Counted from the first letter of the stretch, positions 8,936 through 17,444 are shown. The stretch is DNA of 64,000 nucleotides from Granulosicoccus sp045106475 (GCA_045106475.1 JBGCEO010000070.1:8893-72892); one strand, 5' to 3'. A program made the numbers and translations. Notes: generated by a model not told the origin, from the sequence alone.

Positions 8936-9619
8936 CTACTTCGCACTAGTTTTTCTAGACTTCTTCTTACCCACCTTCTTTTTAGCAGCGGGAGTTTTAT
9001 CGCGAAAATCACATAAATCCGAGACGTGGCATTCTGGACATTTGGGTGAGCGAGCGACGCAGACATATCGCCCATGCAAGATAAGCCAATGGTGCGCGTC
9101 CAGCAAATAGTCTTTTGGCACAAAACGCAGGAGTTTTTTCTCGACGTCGAGCACCGTTTTTCCAGGCGCTAGACCCGTGCGATTTGACACCCTGAAAATA
9201 TGAGTGTCGACTGCCATAGCAATTTGTCTAAAAGCCGTATTGAGGACCACATTGGCTGTCTTCCTGCCAACGCCAGGTAGAGATTCCAGTGCCTCGCGAC
9301 TATCGGGCACTTCCCCTTGATACTCGTTGCACAATATCTCGCAAGTCTTGTAGACACTCTTAGCCTTCGTGTTGAAAAGACCAATCGTTTTTATGTGTTT
9401 TTTTATTCCTTCCTCACCAAGTTGAAGGAGTTTTCGCGGCGTTCCGGCAATCGGAAACAACTTCGCGGTAGCCTTGTTGACACTGATATCGGTAGCCTGC
9501 GCTGATAACATAACTGCTATCAATAGCTCAAAGGGACTACTGAAACATAGCTCAGTTTGTGGGCTTGGATTCGCTTGTTTAAATCGTCTAAACATCTCAA
9601 CTCTTTTAGCCGGATTCAT
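8936..9619 (-). CDS. nth: Endonuclease III (DNA glycosylase/AP lyase)
   Basis: A 227-residue base-excision repair enzyme that removes oxidised pyrimidines and cleaves the abasic site. The helix-hairpin-helix LPGVGRKTANVV carries the catalytic Lys120, and AVDTHIFRVSNR carries the catalytic Asp138. The iron-sulfur cluster motif Cys-x6-Cys-x2-Cys-x5-Cys is complete at Cys187, 194, 197 and 203. Beyond residue 206 there is an unusual Lys-rich tail (KKKVGKKKSRK), making it slightly longer than the E. coli protein of 211 residues; such a tail could add DNA contacts. It appears to be a single gene, with its 3' end towards the response regulator. Confidence 0.96.
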   Translation of the reverse strand: MNPAKRVEMFRRFKQANPSPQTELCFSSPFELLIAVMLSAQATDISVNKATAKLFPIAGTPRKLLQLGEEGIKKHIKTIGLFNTKAKSVYKTCEILCNEYQGEVPDSREALESLPGVGRKTANVVLNTAFRQIAMAVDTHIFRVSNRTGLAPGKTVLDVEKKLLRFVPKDYLLDAHHWLILHGRYVCVARSPKCPECHVSDLCDFRDKTPAAKKKVGKKKSRKTSAK

Positions 9620-10178
9620 AGACTTGAGCGCGCTGTGTTCAACATTTGTACCTTTTAAATTGCATGCTTGTTGTCGCCGCCGTTCTGCGGCTTAACAATC
9701 ACGCACTAAATGATTTAGACCTTTGAGTGCATCACTCTGGCCTCTGGCAATCAAAAAAACCCATAAACTATATGTTCGATCCAGCGAAAAAATCTTCATT
9801 ATTCATTGATCGAATGGACTGACGTGAAGTAGCGGGTCCCATACACGAATTTGCGTGTAAGACACCAGTACCAAACTGCAGATGTAACCTAGTAAATATT
9901 AGAAAGTGCAGTGTAGTAAATAATATATTATATATACTCCTTACTGTTTCAGCGCTTCTTCTAGGGATACAACATACCGTAATTTTTACGGAAAACCCTA
10001 TTGGTTGAGCACATGGGATCTGTAGCTACCAATTCATGGCTGGAGGTAGTTTCAAACCCAAGAATAAGTCGCAAACATTTTATTGTAGGGCGCCTGCAAA
10101 GACTCTCACAAACAGACAAGAGACTAGATTCGTATGCTTTTACCTCAATCCAGTGCTGTTAACTAGTTTTGTAAATAA
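9620..10178. other. AT-rich intergenic region between nth and the cyclase-domain-like membrane protein
   Basis: No supported gene. The stretch is AT-rich, especially 9896-9945 with alternating TA runs. The clearest structure is a nested inverted repeat at 9962-10000 (described separately). It must hold the promoters of nth on one side and of the gene at 10179 on the other; I cannot single out convincing -35/-10 pairs. Confidence 0.5.
9962..10000. repeat. Nested inverted repeat in AT-rich intergenic DNA
   Basis: The inner element is CCGTAA-TTT-TTACGG (9977-9991). Outer arms TAGGG (9962-9966) and CCCTA (9996-10000) extend the symmetry around the same centre. There is no following T-run on the plus strand, so it is not an obvious terminator; it could be a protein-binding site or an RNA hairpin in the leader of the gene at 10179. 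Confidence 0.4.
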
Positions 10179-11315
10179 ATGACCGAACACCCAGAGCTTT
10201 CGGAGTTCGAGCGCAAACAAATAATCAGTGCACTAGAGCAGTTGCTGTCCACTGAAAAGTTCGTTGCTGCACCTCAAATGTCGGCATTCCTGCGCTATGT
10301 AGTCGAGCAATCTGTAGCGGGCAAACAGAATAGAATAAAGGCTTATACCGTTGCCGTCGATGCACTGGGCAAGGCTGATACGTTTGATCCACAAAATGAT
10401 CCGGTTGTCCGTGTTCTGGCAGGCAGACTTCGTTCTTCACTTGATGCGTACTACGAAACTCACGCTGACACTAATGTAGTCATTCAAATGAAACCGGGCT
10501 CCTACGTGCCCGCATTCATCAATAAACAAAATTTGCATGTAGCCGGCACCGCCTCAGAGCTCCCGCCGCAAAACGAAGGAAGCGCAGCCGCTGAAAACGC
10601 CAGCACAGCGAATGCAGACCAAAAGCACTCCGAGCTGAATACATCAAAGGCAAGCTCAATACAATCTGCGCCCCCACATGCGTCTATATTTCTAAAAGAC
10701 CAAAACAGCGACAAAGGGTCAAAAAAGGGAATTCTCACAAGCTTAGTTGCGTATTTGCAGGGGTCACCCAAGACTGCAGTTGCCATGGGAGTCTTGACAG
10801 TTTTATCGGTGTCCTACATAACTTTCTCTGGATCTGAGAAAGAACCAGCAATAAGAGCTGCAAGCCCACTCTCTTCGGCAAACATCTCTGGTTTTTCAAG
10901 CAGAATTCGTCCGGAACATCTTTCTATTTTTGTCAGCGCGATTGACAGAGGAAACAGCCTGGAGAACCAGCTCAACAGTATGATGAGCGGTGTATTTTCA
11001 GAAAGTGAGAACGTCAGGGTGTATCGCATTCTCGACTCTACTTCTCAGGTCATTTATTGGCCGGAAGATTATGTTCTATCTTTGGAAGTACTCCCTCTAG
11101 CCAGTGAAACTCAGGTGGGTATTCAATTAATGGCTGGACGAACAGGGCGAATCGGCCATACCGATACCATTACTCTAAGTTCTGAGGCATCACAACGATT
11201 GACCCATGAGGAACTCGAGCTGATCACTGATTTTTCGAGAAAATTGGTTGCGAAGCAAGGTCCGCTGGTTAGAGATTATAAGTCTGTCGAACCGGCGAGC
11301 AAGCTGGTGCAATAG
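10179..11315 (+). CDS. Membrane-anchored protein with cyclase-associated N-terminal domain
   Basis: A 378-residue protein. Residues about 15-113 match a domain usually found at the N-terminus of predicted adenylate/guanylate cyclases and TPR proteins: FLRYVVEQSVAGKQNRIKAY, FDPQNDPVVRVLAGRLRSSL and the closing PGSYVPAF. A Ser/Ala/Asn-rich linker (about 118-195) follows, then one transmembrane segment (about 199-217) and a C-terminal region of about 160 residues, expected in the periplasm, with no motif I recognise. No cyclase or TPR domain is present. The start lacks a clear ribosome binding site. It stands alone. Function unknown; the layout suggests a cytoplasmic domain coupled to a periplasmic one. 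Confidence 0.65.
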   Translation: MTEHPELSEFERKQIISALEQLLSTEKFVAAPQMSAFLRYVVEQSVAGKQNRIKAYTVAVDALGKADTFDPQNDPVVRVLAGRLRSSLDAYYETHADTNVVIQMKPGSYVPAFINKQNLHVAGTASELPPQNEGSAAAENASTANADQKHSELNTSKASSIQSAPPHASIFLKDQNSDKGSKKGILTSLVAYLQGSPKTAVAMGVLTVLSVSYITFSGSEKEPAIRAASPLSSANISGFSSRIRPEHLSIFVSAIDRGNSLENQLNSMMSGVFSESENVRVYRILDSTSQVIYWPEDYVLSLEVLPLASETQVGIQLMAGRTGRIGHTDTITLSSEASQRLTHEELELITDFSRKLVAKQGPLVRDYKSVEPASKLVQ

Positions 11316-11356
11316 CGCACCCTTCCCTGAGCTCTGCTGGAGCGAGTGGATCTTGC

Positions 11357-11788
11357 CTAGTTTACATCCAGGTTAGCGTTGGCACTCAATCGCAGGGGCG
11401 CTGGCACCGCCACGGTCTCTCCACATTCTGAACTCGCAATAGTCGCCGCCAGACTCAATAATCTGCTATCGCCAATGAATTGTTCAAAATTTATCAGTTG
11501 CGGAGAACCAAGACGTTTTTCAAATGCTGCAGTTCCCGGTTCGCAGGCTATTTTTAGAAACGCGTCGTTCTCCTTGTCAGACTCGGCCAGGTAGACGCGA
11601 TACAGGTCCATGAAATTTATCAAGCGCATCAGATCAAGATCACCTTCGTGCTCACAAGCTGTTTCGACGATGCTGGTTACCAAGGCCACAGCGTAACTGC
11701 TGCAATCGGCCTGACTGCCAGTTTTCGATTCACCCTGTGTTTCAACGGTTGGCTTGCCCAATGGTTGATCTATCAATTCCACTTTCAT
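11357..11788 (-). CDS. Hypothetical acidic protein
   Basis: A 143-residue protein starting at the ATG at 11788 (a GTG one codon upstream also fits a nearby GGAG). No family recognised. It is acidic, predicted soluble and without a signal peptide. The middle (ALVTSIVETACEHEGDLDLM, LINFMDLYRVYLAESDKEND) looks helical. Four cysteines are spread through the chain without a metal motif. It converges on the cyclase-domain-like gene with a gap of about 40 bases. Codon use does not look out of place, so I consider it a probable real gene, but without a function. Confidence 0.5.
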   Translation of the reverse strand: MKVELIDQPLGKPTVETQGESKTGSQADCSSYAVALVTSIVETACEHEGDLDLMRLINFMDLYRVYLAESDKENDAFLKIACEPGTAAFEKRLGSPQLINFEQFIGDSRLLSLAATIASSECGETVAVPAPLRLSANANLDVN

Positions 11789-12284
11789 CACTCCGATTCG
11801 TTCGACTAAACCTATCTCAAAACAAATGTTGACGAGCTAACATCAGGCTCGACAGAGACGTAACCACGTTAGCTACACCACTAAGCAAAAAGACACCCCG
11901 AAACACCGGAGTAGCCCAAGCAATGCAGATTTCTCTCCGGCATGCTGGTAAGAAGCAAATAACATGCTACTTCAGGTGCTCATGACTGAAAGCAGTTCTG
12001 GTCGCTATCAATCCGGCGGAAGAATAACCCACTAATAGTAGGCGAATTGTTAAACCATCGTTTTTGAGAGATTGTTCACAAAGAGGCTACAATTTATGCA
12101 TTTTAATGCACTAATTCGGGAAAAATAGCGCAATAAACTGGATTTATAACTCTGATTGCTGCCAAGCGTAAACAAAATGTGAACCACTAAAAGTCGTTCT
12201 CAGAAAGCAAAGAGACGCGGGAAGACCAGTAAGACCTGCGAGAAATTAAAGAAGCACCGGGATTGACAGATAGTTCTGAGGGCT
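11789..12284. other. Intergenic region without recognisable gene
   Basis: About 500 bases between two minus-strand genes. I find no open frame with a ribosome binding site, no tRNA and no clear terminator. It is moderately AT-rich around 12060-12180 and probably contains the promoter of the gene ending at 11788. Confidence 0.5.
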
Positions 12285-12503
12285 TTAATAGGAGGAATTG
12301 TTAGCAGAATCGGGATGAATTTCGTCAGCAACTTCGTCGGGGTCGATTCCATTGATCAGTAGGACTTCTTTGACGATTTCTATGTCTGACAGTATTTGCT
12401 GAACTCGCCCGGCGTAATCAAACTCGTTGACGTCATTAGATTTAGGCATGTAACAAAATGCCGTTTTTAAAGCCAGCAGGGACTGTTCATCAAGGGTACT
12501 CAT
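12285..12503 (-). CDS. Small acidic hypothetical protein downstream of lexA
   Basis: A 72-residue acidic protein (INGIDPDEVADEIHPD near the end), predicted soluble, no family recognised. The ribosome binding site GGAGC six bases before the ATG is good. It lies 67 bases downstream of the lexA stop on the same strand, with no terminator that I can see between them, so it is probably co-transcribed and thus SOS-regulated. In some bacteria the gene after lexA encodes a cell-division inhibitor (SulA), but this sequence does not resemble SulA. Confidence 0.55.
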   Translation of the reverse strand: MSTLDEQSLLALKTAFCYMPKSNDVNEFDYAGRVQQILSDIEIVKEVLLINGIDPDEVADEIHPDSANNSSY

Positions 12504-12570
12504 AAATTTGCTCCGTTTGTACGGTATTACCTTGCTCGGGAGATGTCAGACCCATCGCTATCTGGATGGG

Positions 12571-13308
12571 CTAGTAACTGCGCAGCTGTCCCACCAAAAC
12601 CCCCTGAAAACTCACTCGTGCAGCATCGTAGAGCATGGTCGACATATTGTTGTTTTCCGGAATTAATTCGACAATATTGTCCAGAGTGTTGCCAAGTCGT
12701 TTGAGCGTTGCTTCCTGGCCATCAATCAGGGCAACCACAATATCGCCGGTTTGCGCTGTATTTTGTTTGCGAAGTATCACGGTATCACCATCCAGAATGC
12801 CGACATCAACCATTGATTCTCCTGTTACACGTAACGCGTAGCGATCGGGCCCAATGAAAAAGGCAGCCAGGTCGAGGTAGTTTGCATCCTCTATGGCTTC
12901 GATCGGTTGACCAGCAGCTATCCGCCCTAGCAATGGAATGCGAAAATCACCCGTGGTTTCTTCGGATAGCTCCACCGGTAAAGGCATAGGTTGGTCTACA
13001 TTGGACACCGGTGGGAGGTGGCTCAGCGAGCCTGCTCTATTTGGGGCGGGTAAACGCTGAACATTGGTACCCTGTTCAGGCATGGCAAGACCGACTATTC
13101 TTAATCCTCTCCATCCGTTACCTTGTCGCTCCAGGCGCCCTTTAGCAATTAAGGACTGAACATAGCGATGAACCGTACCCTTGGACTTCAAACGCAGATT
13201 ACCCGCAAGCTCGGCAATCGTCGGCGCAACGCCCTCTGCACGAATGTGGCGCTCTATAGCTGCCAGTACCCTCGCCTCAAGGTGAGTGAGAGGATTAATG
13301 GTGTCCAT
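12571..13308 (-). CDS. lexA: LexA repressor (SOS regulator, self-cleaving)
   Basis: A 245-residue LexA. The start is taken as the ATG at 13308; the frame is open further upstream but that part covers the operator. The winged HTH lies at about 1-70 (THLEARVLAAIERHI, PTIAELAGNLRLKSKGTVHR). A Pro-rich linker of about 50 residues is longer than usual; E. coli LexA has 202 residues. The autoprotease domain has the Ala-Gly cleavage site in LGRIAAGQPIE (Ala132-Gly133), the nucleophile Ser165 in TGESM and Lys203 in EATLKR. Upstream lies a paired direct-repeat operator instead of the CTGT-N8-ACAG box of most gammaproteobacteria. It is probably followed in the transcript by the small gene at 12285. Confidence 0.92.
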   Translation of the reverse strand: MDTINPLTHLEARVLAAIERHIRAEGVAPTIAELAGNLRLKSKGTVHRYVQSLIAKGRLERQGNGWRGLRIVGLAMPEQGTNVQRLPAPNRAGSLSHLPPVSNVDQPMPLPVELSEETTGDFRIPLLGRIAAGQPIEAIEDANYLDLAAFFIGPDRYALRVTGESMVDVGILDGDTVILRKQNTAQTGDIVVALIDGQEATLKRLGNTLDNIVELIPENNNMSTMLYDAARVSFQGVLVGQLRSY

Positions 13309-13313
13309 AAACG

Positions 13314-13355
13314 TTCTCCAAATATTCTCCTCTAGAATAGAGAACGTTTGGAGAA
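13314..13355. promoter_or_regulatory. Putative LexA operator: two inverted copies of a direct-repeat box
   Basis: TTCTCCAAATATTCTC (13314-13329) is repeated, inverted, at 13340-13355 as GAGAACGTTTGGAGAA; 14 of 16 positions agree. Each copy is itself a direct repeat of TTCTC with an 11-base period, so on its own strand one reads GTTC-N7-ATTC and the other TTTC-N7-GTTC. This resembles the GTTC-N7-GTTC box known from alphaproteobacterial LexA. The element sits directly upstream of lexA and within 70 bases of the divergent cupin gene. Confidence 0.65.
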
Positions 13356-13423
13356 ATTTCAACGGTTCTTTCAACCTTTTGCCGCTACCAGTATCAGATG
13401 TAGGCGAAAGCTGAAGCCAGAGC

Positions 13424-14236
13424 ATGATAGACAAGACACCAACCACCCGATTTTCCCGACAGAACGCCACTGCTGAGCCTAATTCAGACGAAGAATCGGC
13501 CCTGCCCTGGTGGTTTACCAGTCAGATAAATGCAGTGAACAATGACTTTCTTGAAAGGGCTGTCAGTATCCCTGCGAACGCACTTTGGTTGCCCACACAA
13601 GTCACGGGCGTGGATCTGCGCATCCTTGAATACATACCCGGCAAAGCGCCGCGCCTCACGGGACTGCTTCGACTCGATCCAGCCGTCTCTCCAGCCCAAT
13701 TGGGCGAGAATTCGGATCTTGAGATTCTGATGCTGAAGGGAGAACTGGAAACTGAAATGGGTATCTACCCATCAGGTCTCTATATTCGACTTCCAACATC
13801 TGGTGAAGCCCCCCTGCAGCCATTAACTCTGCGCAGTGAGCTCAACAGAAAACATGAAAAACCAGCCCTGCTCTACTTCGCGAGCGGGCAGATGATGAGT
13901 AGCGACAGCGAGCAACGGCGCCTTGATACCAACGACGAATCCCGCTGGCTTCCAGGCCCGGTTGAAGGCACGGAAGTGTTACCTCTTCATGGTCACGGTA
14001 CAGGAAACGCCATGTTGATTCGCTGGAATTCAACTATCGCCTTCAAGCCCAGGCTGGACCCGATGGGAGAAGAAGTACTGGTGCTCAAGGGTTCAATACA
14101 TGATCGCCACGGTCACTATCCCGCCGGTAGCTGGATTAGAAACCCTATCCATGCCTGGCAATCCTGGGGCGCAAAATCCGGCACCGTCGTTTATTATAAG
14201 AACGGACATTTCAGCAAAGCTGTAGATCATTCGTGA
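13424..14236 (+). CDS. Double-cupin protein of the ChrR anti-sigma cupin type
   Basis: A 270-residue protein with two cupin domains. The second (about 170-265) has the pattern of the C-terminal cupin of ChrR anti-sigma factors: GEEVLVLKGSIHDRHGHYPAGSW, then RNPIHAWQSW. The first (about 45-150) repeats it in weaker form (DLEILMLKGELETEMGIYPSG) and lacks the histidines. No zinc-binding anti-sigma N-terminal domain and no neighbouring sigma factor gene are visible, so a ChrR-like regulatory role is not supported. The stop overlaps the queG GTG start by four bases, so the two are translationally coupled. It starts 68 bases from the lexA operator and may share its control. Confidence 0.75.
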   Translation: MIDKTPTTRFSRQNATAEPNSDEESALPWWFTSQINAVNNDFLERAVSIPANALWLPTQVTGVDLRILEYIPGKAPRLTGLLRLDPAVSPAQLGENSDLEILMLKGELETEMGIYPSGLYIRLPTSGEAPLQPLTLRSELNRKHEKPALLYFASGQMMSSDSEQRRLDTNDESRWLPGPVEGTEVLPLHGHGTGNAMLIRWNSTIAFKPRLDPMGEEVLVLKGSIHDRHGHYPAGSWIRNPIHAWQSWGAKSGTVVYYKNGHFSKAVDHS

Positions 14237-15312
14237 CACCTATCCCTCCCGGCTCGGATTCGAACACTCTCACCCGATTTGTAAAACAGACAGCCAGTGA
14301 GCTGGGCCTGTCGAGATGCGCTATCACCGACACCGATCTGGGAGAACACGAAACGCATCTGATCAATTGGCTAAGGGACGGCTTTCACGGCCAAATGCAC
14401 TATATGGAGCGCCATGGAACCAAGCGCAGTCGACCGGCAGAGCTGGTGCCGGGCACCATCAGAATAATATCGGTCACACTTGACTATCTCGCGCCTGAAA
14501 GCACTGAGCCTGATCAAGTACTCGCTAACCCTGAGCTCGCTTATGTCTCTCGATACGCGCTAGGACGTGACTACCACAAGGTGCTCAGAACCAGACTACA
14601 AAAGATGGCAAATCGTATCACTGAGCAATACGGTGTTTTCGGTTATCGGGCATTCGTGGACAGCGCACCGGTTCTGGAAAAAGCGATTGCGCAGAAAGCT
14701 GGACTCGGCTGGATTGGCAAGCACAGTAATCTTCTGTCACAGGACGCTGGCAGCTGGTTTTTTCTAGGCGAGCTCTATACAGATCTGCCGCTCACAATAG
14801 ATAAGCCTGTCCAGCAATCACATTGCGGTAGCTGCACTGCCTGCATACAAAGTTGTCCTACCGACGCAATTGTCGCGCCCTACCGTGTCGATGCGAGACG
14901 TTGTATCTCCTATCTCACGATCGAACTTAAGGAAAGTATCCCCGTGGAATTTCGCGCAGCGATGGGTAATAGAATATATGGCTGCGATGACTGTCAGCTT
15001 GTATGCCCCTTCAACAAATTCAGCGAAAACACCAAAGAGGCGGATTTCGATATCCGTCATAACCTGGATAGTGCCAGGCTTGTAGAATTGTTTGCCTGGA
15101 CAGAGGATGATTTCAAACAAAAACTTGCTGGCACTGCCATTCACCGTATCGGACACGAACGCTGGATTCGCAATATAGCTGTAGCCTTGGGCAACGCTCC
15201 TAGCTCATCAACGGTCATTGCCAGCTTGAGCAATCGACTAAACGATTCTTCTGAGATGGTTCGCGAGCACGTTTCCTGGGCGCTGGACCAGCATCGGCAG
15301 AGAACTAACTGA
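14233..15312 (+). CDS. queG: Epoxyqueuosine reductase
   Basis: A 359-residue cobalamin-dependent iron-sulfur enzyme that performs the last step of queuosine synthesis in tRNA. Conserved Asp143 in FVDSAPVLEKAIAQKAGLGW is the expected catalytic acid. Eight cysteines form two clusters: CGSCTACIQSCP (Cys198, 201, 204, 208) and Cys224 with GCDDCQLVCP (Cys251, 254, 258). A HEAT-like tail (WIRNIAVALGN, VREHVSWAL) closes the protein, as in the family. It begins with GTG at 14233 inside the last codons of the cupin gene. Many gammaproteobacteria place queG near tsaE or amiB; here its partner is a cupin gene. Confidence 0.94.
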   Translation: MTPIPPGSDSNTLTRFVKQTASELGLSRCAITDTDLGEHETHLINWLRDGFHGQMHYMERHGTKRSRPAELVPGTIRIISVTLDYLAPESTEPDQVLANPELAYVSRYALGRDYHKVLRTRLQKMANRITEQYGVFGYRAFVDSAPVLEKAIAQKAGLGWIGKHSNLLSQDAGSWFFLGELYTDLPLTIDKPVQQSHCGSCTACIQSCPTDAIVAPYRVDARRCISYLTIELKESIPVEFRAAMGNRIYGCDDCQLVCPFNKFSENTKEADFDIRHNLDSARLVELFAWTEDDFKQKLAGTAIHRIGHERWIRNIAVALGNAPSSSTVIASLSNRLNDSSEMVREHVSWALDQHRQRTN

Positions 15313-15448
15313 GCCAACGGCGCAAATTAAAAAACGGCAGCAACAAAAGAGCATTCAGCAGGACACCGAGCGTTTCGCTAGCTCTGGGATGTTGCTGGCA
15401 GAATCAGCACAACTTTTGAATCGCCAGCAATCGATTCTGATTCAGACT

Positions 15449-16783
15449 TTAACCACGCGCCTTACGGTTTCTGCTACGTAAATCATTGAGGCGTTCACGA
15501 ATCCGTATTTCGAGCCCTCGCTCTACCGGCTCGTAAAAGTGAACAGACTCCAGCGTATCTGGAAAATAGTGAGCGCCGGCGGCAAAACCATCAGCCTCAT
15601 CATGAGCGTAACGATATCCATCACCATGCCCCAACTCACTCATGAGTTTGGTAGGCGCATTGCGCAGACTCATGGGTACTGGTTGATTGCCCTGCTCCCT
15701 TACAAAAGTCATCGCTGCTTTAAAGGCTGTATAAACAGCGTTGCTTTTGGGCGCGCAGCTCATGAAGACAATTGCATGAGCAATCGCAAGATCGCCTTCG
15801 GGACTGCCCAAACGGGTGTAAGTGTCCCATGCGAACAATCCATGCTGAAGTGCTCGTGGATCCGCATTGCCAATATCCTCTGACGCAAATCTGAGGACAC
15901 GGCGTGCTATATATAAAGGATCGCAGCCCCCATCGAGCATCCTGCAAAACCAATATAAGGCGGCATCGGGATCAGATCCACGCATTGATTTATGTAAGGC
16001 CGAAATCTGATCATAAAAATGATCACCGCCCTTATCGAACTGACGGAATGAATCACGCGTAACTTCGGCAATAACGGCCTCATCTATGATGCGCTGATCA
16101 CCTTCAATGCGTGCACAATCTGCAGCCAGCTCAAGTAAAACCAGCGCATGCCTCGCATCACCATCGGCCGTACTTGCCAGCAAGTCGCGGTATTCACCCT
16201 GCATAGATATTTGCTGATCACCCAGCCCACGCTGCCCATCTTCAAGCGCACGATCAATAATGGATCGAATATCAACTGTATCCAAGTGCTTAAGTACATA
16301 GACGCGCACGCGCGATAGCAAAGCGTTGTTTAACTCAAAGGATGGATTCTCAGTTGTGGCACCCACAAAATACAATGTGCCATCCTCAATATGCGGCAAA
16401 AACGCATCTTGTTGAGATTTGTTAAAACGATGAACCTCGTCAACAAACAGGACGCTACGCTGACCAGATGTATCCAACCTATCTCGGGCTTCTGCTACTC
16501 GTTCACGTATATCTTTAACACCTGCAAGTACCGCAGATAAACTCATGAAATGTGCATCACAATGCCCGGCAATCATACGGGCTAGAGTTGTCTTGCCGGT
16601 GCCGGGGGGGCCCCAGAAAATCATTGAATGCAGGCGATTTTTTTCCAGCGCTTGCCTAAGCGTGCTATCGGGCCCTAATAGATGCGATTGACCGTAGAAT
16701 TCCGACAGCGATTGCGGACGTAACCTATCGGCTAAAGGCCTAACGGAGTCGTCTGCAGCAAATAGTTGACCGCTACTGGCCAT
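15449..16783 (-). CDS. rarA: Replication-associated recombination AAA+ ATPase RarA (MgsA)
   Basis: A 444-residue AAA+ ATPase related to clamp-loader subunits and acting at stalled replication forks. The start is the ATG at 16783, preceded by a GGA; a TTG three codons upstream is the alternative. Walker A is WGPPGTGKTTLAR, Walker B LFVDEVHRFNKSQQDA, sensor region GATTENPSFELNNALLSR. The C-terminal half has the RarA tetramerisation region (ALYWFCRMLDGGCDPLYIAR, AHAIVFMSCAPKSNAVY). The start overlaps the lolA end by 11 bases. The order ftsK-lolA-rarA is a common gammaproteobacterial arrangement. Confidence 0.95.
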   Translation of the reverse strand: MASSGQLFAADDSVRPLADRLRPQSLSEFYGQSHLLGPDSTLRQALEKNRLHSMIFWGPPGTGKTTLARMIAGHCDAHFMSLSAVLAGVKDIRERVAEARDRLDTSGQRSVLFVDEVHRFNKSQQDAFLPHIEDGTLYFVGATTENPSFELNNALLSRVRVYVLKHLDTVDIRSIIDRALEDGQRGLGDQQISMQGEYRDLLASTADGDARHALVLLELAADCARIEGDQRIIDEAVIAEVTRDSFRQFDKGGDHFYDQISALHKSMRGSDPDAALYWFCRMLDGGCDPLYIARRVLRFASEDIGNADPRALQHGLFAWDTYTRLGSPEGDLAIAHAIVFMSCAPKSNAVYTAFKAAMTFVREQGNQPVPMSLRNAPTKLMSELGHGDGYRYAHDEADGFAAGAHYFPDTLESVHFYEPVERGLEIRIRERLNDLRSRNRKARG

Positions 16784-17444
16784 CGAATCCAATCACATCG
16801 ACGCCGTCGGGTATAACAAATTCAAACAAGGAATCGTCCAACGCAATACCGGCTTCAAAGTTGCTGAATCGAATTTGCGTGGCCTGGCCAAAGTTGTCAC
16901 GCAGTTCCATTGCGGCCAAACCCGATTCATTTAAACCGATAAATATCAATTCAAAATCTGAGGTTTGTTTCTTGGGAGTGAGCTCAACCCAGTTGATGCC
17001 ATCTGCCTCACCTAAAGCCTTGATATCGAAAGTTTCATCGAGCGGCGCTGATCGCATAAGCAACACAAGCGGTGTCCCTTCAACTCTACTGTCGATGGCG
17101 TTAACCGTTACCTGTTCAAGGTCTTTGTCATACATCCAAATCCGTTCGCCATCAGCCACTATCTGCTGATCATCCGGTTGCGTGTAGCTCCAAACGAACT
17201 GACCAGGACGCTTCAGCTTGATCGAGCCCACAGACGTTTGTAGCGGTTCTGAATCTACATCGTAGAGCGTTTGCTCGAAATCAGCCTGAAACGTTTCAAC
17301 ATCCTTGATGAAACTGTCAAGTTGTTCCAGCGAATCAGCGCTTTGCGCAGTTAACGCTGTCAACAGAAGCGCAACCATCGCCAACAGCCCCCTAGTGAGC
17401 TTCTTTAAAGCTCCGGGATGCGGATTGATAAATGCTGGATACAT
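16773..17444 (-). CDS. lolA: Outer-membrane lipoprotein carrier protein LolA
   Basis: A 223-residue periplasmic chaperone that takes lipoproteins from LolCDE to the outer membrane. A signal peptide (positively charged KKLTRG then a hydrophobic stretch to about residue 35, AQSA) is clear. The mature part shows the family pattern FQADFEQTLYD, KRPGQFVWSYTQPDDQQIVADGE, WMYDKDLEQVTV and the C-terminal LFEFVIPDGVDVIG. The hydrophobic pocket strands are as expected. It sits between ftsK and rarA on the same strand and overlaps rarA. Confidence 0.94.
   Translation of the reverse strand: MYPAFINPHPGALKKLTRGLLAMVALLLTALTAQSADSLEQLDSFIKDVETFQADFEQTLYDVDSEPLQTSVGSIKLKRPGQFVWSYTQPDDQQIVADGERIWMYDKDLEQVTVNAIDSRVEGTPLVLLMRSAPLDETFDIKALGEADGINWVELTPKKQTSDFELIFIGLNESGLAAMELRDNFGQATQIRFSNFEAGIALDDSLFEFVIPDGVDVIGFDGQ

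Noticed and set aside
8831..9016. A 61-codon plus-strand frame upstream of nth's 3' end
   Set aside because: It overlaps the operator palindrome and the nth 3' end, has no ribosome binding site and no family resemblance.
11860..11900. tRNA-like stretch (reverse strand reads GTGGTGTAGCTAACG)
   Set aside because: No T-loop (GGTTCGA-like), no acceptor stem pairing and no anticodon arm follow.
13309..13423. Canonical gammaproteobacterial SOS box CTGT-N8-ACAG upstream of lexA
   Set aside because: Searched by eye on both strands and not found; the paired TTCTC direct repeats are present instead.
14255..14275. T-loop-like sequence GGATTCGAAC
   Set aside because: It lies in the first codons of queG and no other tRNA arm is present.
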